Shown here in pieces: positions 61,048-64,000 of a DNA stretch of 64,000 nt. Origin of the DNA: CAVRJC01 sp963721435 (GTDB lineage: Bacteria; Actinomycetota; Acidimicrobiia; IMCC26256; DASPTH01); assembly GCA_963721435.1 (NCBI GenBank), contig CAVRJC010000010.1:1-64000 (forward strand). Reading direction: 5' to 3'. The position numbers and the translations under genes were made by a program. Each line of letters opens with the position of its first letter. The stretch's first letter is position 1. The notes beneath the pieces were generated by a model. That model was given only the letters and a program-made list of their open reading frames with translations, had not been told where the DNA came from and ran no database searches.

Positions 61048-61550
61048 GGTGCCTCCCGAGCGGGTGCGTCGCGCCGCGGATCCTCGGCGAGCAGCGTGCG
61101 GCGAAAGACCTGCGGGTACCCCTCGACCCACGTCGACGGGTCGTCCCAACGTCCGAGCGGTGGCGGGAACTCGTCGGGGTCGAGCTTGTCGTACGGGCCC
61201 AGGCTGAAGAACATGTACTCGACGCCGTCGGGGCCGCACTGCTCGGGGCCGTACGCGAAGCCGCCGCGCACCCACCGCAGGTCACCCTCGCGGTACGAGC
61301 CTTCGCCCTCCACGATGAACTCGCCCTTGGTCACGATGTAGACGGTGTCGGAGAGGTGCCAGTGCGGCGCGGCCTGACCCCGCTCCGGCCACGAGCGGAT
61401 GTGCATCACCCGGTTTCCCGAATCGGGGTCGACGAGGTAGCGCACGAGCGGCCCGATGGCGCGCTCCGGTTCGAGCGGGTCGGTGAAGTCCTCCCACGGC
61501 ACGTCGTCGATGTGGATCGCCCGTCGTTCACCGATGTCCATGTGTTCCAT
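61044..61550 (-). CDS. Cupin domain-containing protein
   Basis: 168 aa, start at one of three close ATG codons (61556, 61550 or 61541). Cupin motif 1 appears as AAPHWHLSDTVYIVTKGEFI (metal-binding HxH and downstream E), with RWVRGGFAYGPEQCGPDGVE for the second motif. Such cupins are dioxygenases, isomerases or metabolite sensors. It overlaps the TauD gene by 4 nt and is very likely co-translated with it. Confidence 0.88.
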   Translation of the reverse strand: MEHMDIGERRAIHIDDVPWEDFTDPLEPERAIGPLVRYLVDPDSGNRVMHIRSWPERGQAAPHWHLSDTVYIVTKGEFIVEGEGSYREGDLRWVRGGFAYGPEQCGPDGVEYMFFSLGPYDKLDPDEFPPPLGRWDDPSTWVEGYPQVFRRTLLAEDPRRDAPAREAP

Positions 61551-61586
61551 CCTCACGCACCCGACGGAGACCTTGCAACGCCGCGG

Positions 61587-62105
61587 TCAGCCGAGGCCGC
61601 GGGAGAGAGAGTCGACCGCGACCGTCACCGCGAGCACCAGCACCGTGTCGTCGGCATCGGCGATGTCGACGCCGTAGGTGTCGCGCACACGGAACCACTT
61701 CTTCGAGATCTCGGCGATCTGGTCGCCGTCTCGCTCGATCTTGTACTCGTGGTCGGCGATGTTGCCATGCACCGACAGATCCTTGCCGTTGTCGACTTCG
61801 ACGTGGTACCGGTCGCGGATCCCCACCATCGCCTTCTTGACCGTGGCGTCGCGCCCGTCGAACTCGATCTTGATCGCGTCACGGATCGACAACTTCTTCT
61901 CCCGGATCTGCGCCACCTCGTTGCCCTGCGCGTCCTCGAGGATCCAGGTGTCGCGCATGCGCATGGCCTTGCCGTCGACCTTGAACGCCTTGTTCCCGGA
62001 GTCGTCTTCGATCCAGTAGTCGTCACCGATCGACATCAACTTCTCGCGCATCTGGTACTTGCGCCGCGTCGACTCGTCGTCACCATGATTTCGGAACAGT
62101 CCCAT
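61587..62105 (-). CDS. LURP-one-related family protein
   Basis: 172 aa; ATG at 62105 preceded by an AGGAGG site. The pattern of beta-strand pairs, KYQMREKLMSIGDDYWIEDD, GNKAFKVDGKAMRMRDTWIL, GNEVAQIREKKLSIRDAIKI and HEYKIERDGDQIAEISKKWF, is that of LURP-one/Tubby-like beta barrels, a membrane-lipid-associated fold of uncertain role in bacteria. Confidence 0.9.
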   Translation of the reverse strand: MGLFRNHGDDESTRRKYQMREKLMSIGDDYWIEDDSGNKAFKVDGKAMRMRDTWILEDAQGNEVAQIREKKLSIRDAIKIEFDGRDATVKKAMVGIRDRYHVEVDNGKDLSVHGNIADHEYKIERDGDQIAEISKKWFRVRDTYGVDIADADDTVLVLAVTVAVDSLSRGLG

Positions 62106-62153
62106 CGAAGCCTCCTGGGTCGGGGCCAGCATACGGAGGCGTACCCTGCATCG

Positions 62154-62393
62154 ATGAGCTATGTGGTCGGTGCGCTCGGGTCCCGGCCGGTTCGGTCCAA
62201 GGGCTTGGGCCGCAGCTCGGCCGGCGCCACTGCGAGCCAGCGCGAGCCGAAGGGCAGGCGCCACGCCGTCGACCCCGACACGGGAGAAGTCGCGTGCGGC
62301 ACACGTGACGCGCTGCGGGTCTTCGACGACTGGCCGTGGGCACCCGACGGCGACTGCTGCGCCAACTGCGAGGCAGCCGTGCCGTTCAGTTGA
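62154..62393 (+). CDS. Small cysteine-containing protein
   Basis: 79 aa from ATG 62154. The C-terminus has GDCCANCEAAVPFS, which may bind zinc or form a redox-active site together with the upstream GEVACGTRD. The N-terminal half is polar and basic. Divergent from the LURP-one gene and convergent with the next gene with an 8-nt overlap. Function unknown. Confidence 0.55.
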   Translation: MSYVVGALGSRPVRSKGLGRSSAGATASQREPKGRRHAVDPDTGEVACGTRDALRVFDDWPWAPDGDCCANCEAAVPFS

Positions 62394-62589
62394 GGGAAGA
62401 GTCCCGGCCGCCCGTGCTGGTTCCGCTGCGACCGACCACGATGAAGCCGTAGAAGAGCAGGAACGCGCCCGTCGCGATCGCGATGATGTTGAAGGCCGAC
62501 GACCCGCGGTCGACCGCGTCGATGACATTGGCCGCGAGCACGACGATGCCGGCCACTGCCATGATGATGCCTCGCCGTTGTTCCGACAC
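62386..62589 (-). CDS. Small two-helix membrane protein
   Basis: 67 aa. Two hydrophobic helices: RGIIMAVAGIVVLAANVIDA and SAFNIIAIATGAFLLFYGFI. Similar small membrane proteins are common in actinobacteria. Divergent from the SnoaL-like gene. Function unknown. Confidence 0.65.
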   Translation of the reverse strand: MSEQRRGIIMAVAGIVVLAANVIDAVDRGSSAFNIIAIATGAFLLFYGFIVVGRSGTSTGGRDSSLN

Positions 62590-62658
62590 TTGCGGGGACG
62601 TTAGTAGTCACGTCACCGCTGGATAGGCTCCGCGCTTTCGGCCGTTCCGGAGGTGTTG

Positions 62659-63111
62659 ATGGCTGCGCCCGATCTCGAAACCATGGTTCGCGAGCTGTGG
62701 GACCGCGACCGCATCGGGCGCGTGCCGCGTCGCTACTCACGCGGCATCGACCGGCGCGACTGGGATCTCGTGCGGTCGTGCTTCGCACCCGACGCGTTCG
62801 TCGACGGCTCGCGCGCGGCGGCGCCCGTCGACGAGTACCTCACGTCGCTCCGCCAGGGCGTCGAGTACTACCCCACCACGATGCACTTCATGGGCAATCA
62901 GCTCGTCGAGGTGCACGGCGACACCGGCTTCGTCGAGACGTACGCGGTCGCGTTCCACTGGAAGCACGAGACCGCCGGTGCCGACCATCCCGAGAACCTC
63001 GTCGTCGGCGTGCGCTACCACGACACGATGGCGCGCCGCGGCGACGACTGGGTGATCACGCACCGGCACGTCGACCCCGACTGGCGCGTCGGCGCCTACC
63101 CCACCGCGTGA
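62659..63111 (+). CDS. SnoaL-like / NTF2-like protein
   Basis: 150 aa from ATG 62659 with GGAGG upstream. RIGRVPRRYSRGIDRRDWDL, then VRSCFAPDAFVDG, TTMHFMGNQLVEVHGDTGFV, and WVITHRHVDPDWRVGA match the nuclear-transport-factor-2 like SnoaL family of polyketide cyclases and ring hydroxylases' beta subunits. GTGA overlap with the following gene. Confidence 0.88.
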   Translation: MAAPDLETMVRELWDRDRIGRVPRRYSRGIDRRDWDLVRSCFAPDAFVDGSRAAAPVDEYLTSLRQGVEYYPTTMHFMGNQLVEVHGDTGFVETYAVAFHWKHETAGADHPENLVVGVRYHDTMARRGDDWVITHRHVDPDWRVGAYPTA

Positions 63112-63425
63112 ACACGCCGACGACCGGCCCATCGACAACTGGCACGTCCTCTCCGGTCGTCGACTGGTGGTTCCGGAACCGCGAGACCGGTGAGATCACG
63201 ATCGGGCAGCCACCGAACACCTACGCCAGGGTCGCGGGCGGGCTCTGGCTCGCGCGCAAGGTGTGGCGGGGCAAGGGCACCGTCGCGCAGGTCCTCATGG
63301 TCGCGGAGACCGGCGCGCTCGCACTGCTCGGCGCCGACGAGCTGGTGCGGGGCGTGAACCCGTGGCGCCGGCTCATCGGCGCGACCACACTCACGTTGTG
63401 CGTGCGCCGCGCGCTCGCGAGCTAG
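63108..63425 (+). CDS. Small hypothetical protein
   Basis: 105 aa, GTG at 63108 overlapping the SnoaL-like stop. VVDWWFRNRETGEITIGQPP at the N-terminus and LMVAETGALALLGADELVRG, WRRLIGATTLTLCVRRA later; one weak hydrophobic segment may be membrane-bound. Coupled with the upstream SnoaL gene. Family not recognised; a role in the same unknown reaction is possible. Confidence 0.68.
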   Translation: MNTPTTGPSTTGTSSPVVDWWFRNRETGEITIGQPPNTYARVAGGLWLARKVWRGKGTVAQVLMVAETGALALLGADELVRGVNPWRRLIGATTLTLCVRRALAS

Positions 63426-63430
63426 CCCGG

Positions 63431-64000
63431 TCAGCCGGCCAGTCGCAGGAGGCGAGCAGGGTTCTCGCAGGTCATGCGGCGGAGATCGCCCTCGGTGGCA
63501 CCCGCATCCCACAACGCGTCGACGTACGAGTGCAGACCCGCCGCCGGCCGGGGCAGCTCATCGGTCCACCCGTAGTCGGTCGACAGGACCACGCGCTCGG
63601 GACGGATCGCGCCGATCGCTTCCACCACCGCGGGTACCGACGGACCGTGCGAGTCCATGCACGTCGCCGCCGACAGCTCGATGACCGCGCCGAGCTCGGC
63701 GAGCTCGACGCACTCGGCCGCCGACAGGTTCGGGCCGGCACCCGGGTTCATCGCGTGGGTGACCACGAGGCGGCCACGGTCGCCGAACTGCCGCGCCACC
63801 GCGAAGTGCTCCTCGGCCGAGGTGTGACCGGTCGCGGCGATCGCGTCGTACTGCGCCACCAACGCGAGGATCTCCTGGACCTCGGTGCGCAGCTCGCCGG
63901 CGTCGTCGAGCAGGCGGATGCCCGTCCCCGGAACGCCCAACATCGCGGCGACGCCGTTCTCGACGTCCTGCTGACTCGAGATCGTCGGCAGCCACACGAT
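63431..64000 (-). CDS. Amidohydrolase-like (DUF6282-type) protein, partial
   Basis: The 5' end lies outside the window; about 190 C-terminal residues are seen. Landmarks: MNPGAGPNLSAAECVELAEL, AVIELSAATCMDSHG, RVVLSTDYGWTDELPRPAAG and LRRMTCENPARLLRL at the C-terminus, a pattern of metal-dependent TIM-barrel amidohydrolases. DYGWTD is the typical distal metal-site region. The substrate is unknown. Its stop is 6 nt from the convergent small gene. Confidence 0.8.
   Translation of the reverse strand: MVWLPTISSQQDVENGVAAMLGVPGTGIRLLDDAGELRTEVQEILALVAQYDAIAATGHTSAEEHFAVARQFGDRGRLVVTHAMNPGAGPNLSAAECVELAELGAVIELSAATCMDSHGPSVPAVVEAIGAIRPERVVLSTDYGWTDELPRPAAGLHSYVDALWDAGATEGDLRRMTCENPARLLRLAG

Noticed and set aside
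1..64000. CRISPR array, tRNA, rRNA, integrase or transposase
   Set aside because: None recognised by eye on either strand; no regularly spaced direct repeats or cloverleaf-like sequences were noticed.

Overview
The window is GC-rich DNA packed with short intergenic gaps, GTG starts and 4-nt start/stop overlaps, typical of an actinobacterium. The protein repertoire points to an environmental, heterotrophic member of a lineage such as Acidimicrobiia (inference only; no rRNA or other phylogenetic marker is present): F420-type luciferase-like and PPOX enzymes, thiolase-like lipid-transfer proteins, cytochrome P450, many SDRs, nitronate monooxygenase, sulfotransferase, and five Fe(II)/2-oxoglutarate dioxygenases of the TauD/TfdA or PhyH type. 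No rRNA, tRNA, CRISPR array, integrase or intact insertion sequence was recognised.

Layout. 0-5.5 kb: quinone oxidoreductase, thiolase-like protein, SDR, a DUF1353 pair, a decayed acetolactate decarboxylase, and a CitE-like lyase. 5.5-16.7 kb: SRPBCC protein, F420 oxidoreductase, P450, NTF2-like protein, amidohydrolase, BKACE enzyme, DUF427 protein, cNMP-binding protein, FMN alpha-hydroxyacid oxidase, and the first Coq4-like protein. 16.7-24 kb: TMEM175-like channel, nitronate monooxygenase, a TauD enzyme, a secreted carboxylesterase, and an ABC permease/ATPase pair. 24-28 kb: a looser island with gene debris (flavoprotein and PPOX fragments), LemA, a P-loop kinase, a DHFR-like protein and a DUF4230 protein. 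28.5-40.8 kb: DUF1214 protein, sulfotransferase, an internally deleted metallophosphoesterase, a giant fused ABC exporter, a TauD enzyme, a GH63/MGH-like glycosidase coupled to an NAD-binding DUF2867-type protein, and a Pit/DUF47 phosphate uptake operon. 40.8-50.3 kb: a long co-directional run (PPOX, small membrane protein, two SDRs, hydantoinase/oxoprolinase A and B, a fused SCP2-PhyH dioxygenase, a second Coq4-like protein and a small ferredoxin-fold-like protein). 50.3-55.1 kb: mixed region with fragments of a methyltransferase, a VOC protein and an HSL-type hydrolase among a Calx-beta secreted protein and Hsp20. 55.1-64 kb: SHOCT membrane protein, ABC pair, TauD enzyme, DinB, PIG-L deacetylase, TauD-cupin operon, LURP-one-like protein, small proteins, and an amidohydrolase cut by the window edge.

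How the genes work together. Much of the content looks catabolic: activation and cleavage of organic acids, lipids or sterols (P450, thiolase-like, SDRs, SRPBCC and NTF2-like proteins, CitE and BKACE lyases) and oxygenative attack by dioxygenases. The most unusual set is 47.5-50.3 kb, where a SCP2-PhyH fusion, a Coq4-like protein and a small monooxygenase-like protein are arranged tail to head behind hydantoinase subunits. A diverged second Coq4-like copy lies at 15.6-16.7 kb, in an organism type that normally uses menaquinone rather than ubiquinone.

Caution on quality. At least five otherwise intact genes (F420 oxidoreductase, amidohydrolase, nitronate monooxygenase, one TauD enzyme, Pit transporter) are each interrupted by one apparent single-base indel. 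Residual assembly error is a serious alternative to genuine gene decay for these. The truncated fragments in the 4, 24-28, 31 and 51-55 kb areas are harder to explain that way.
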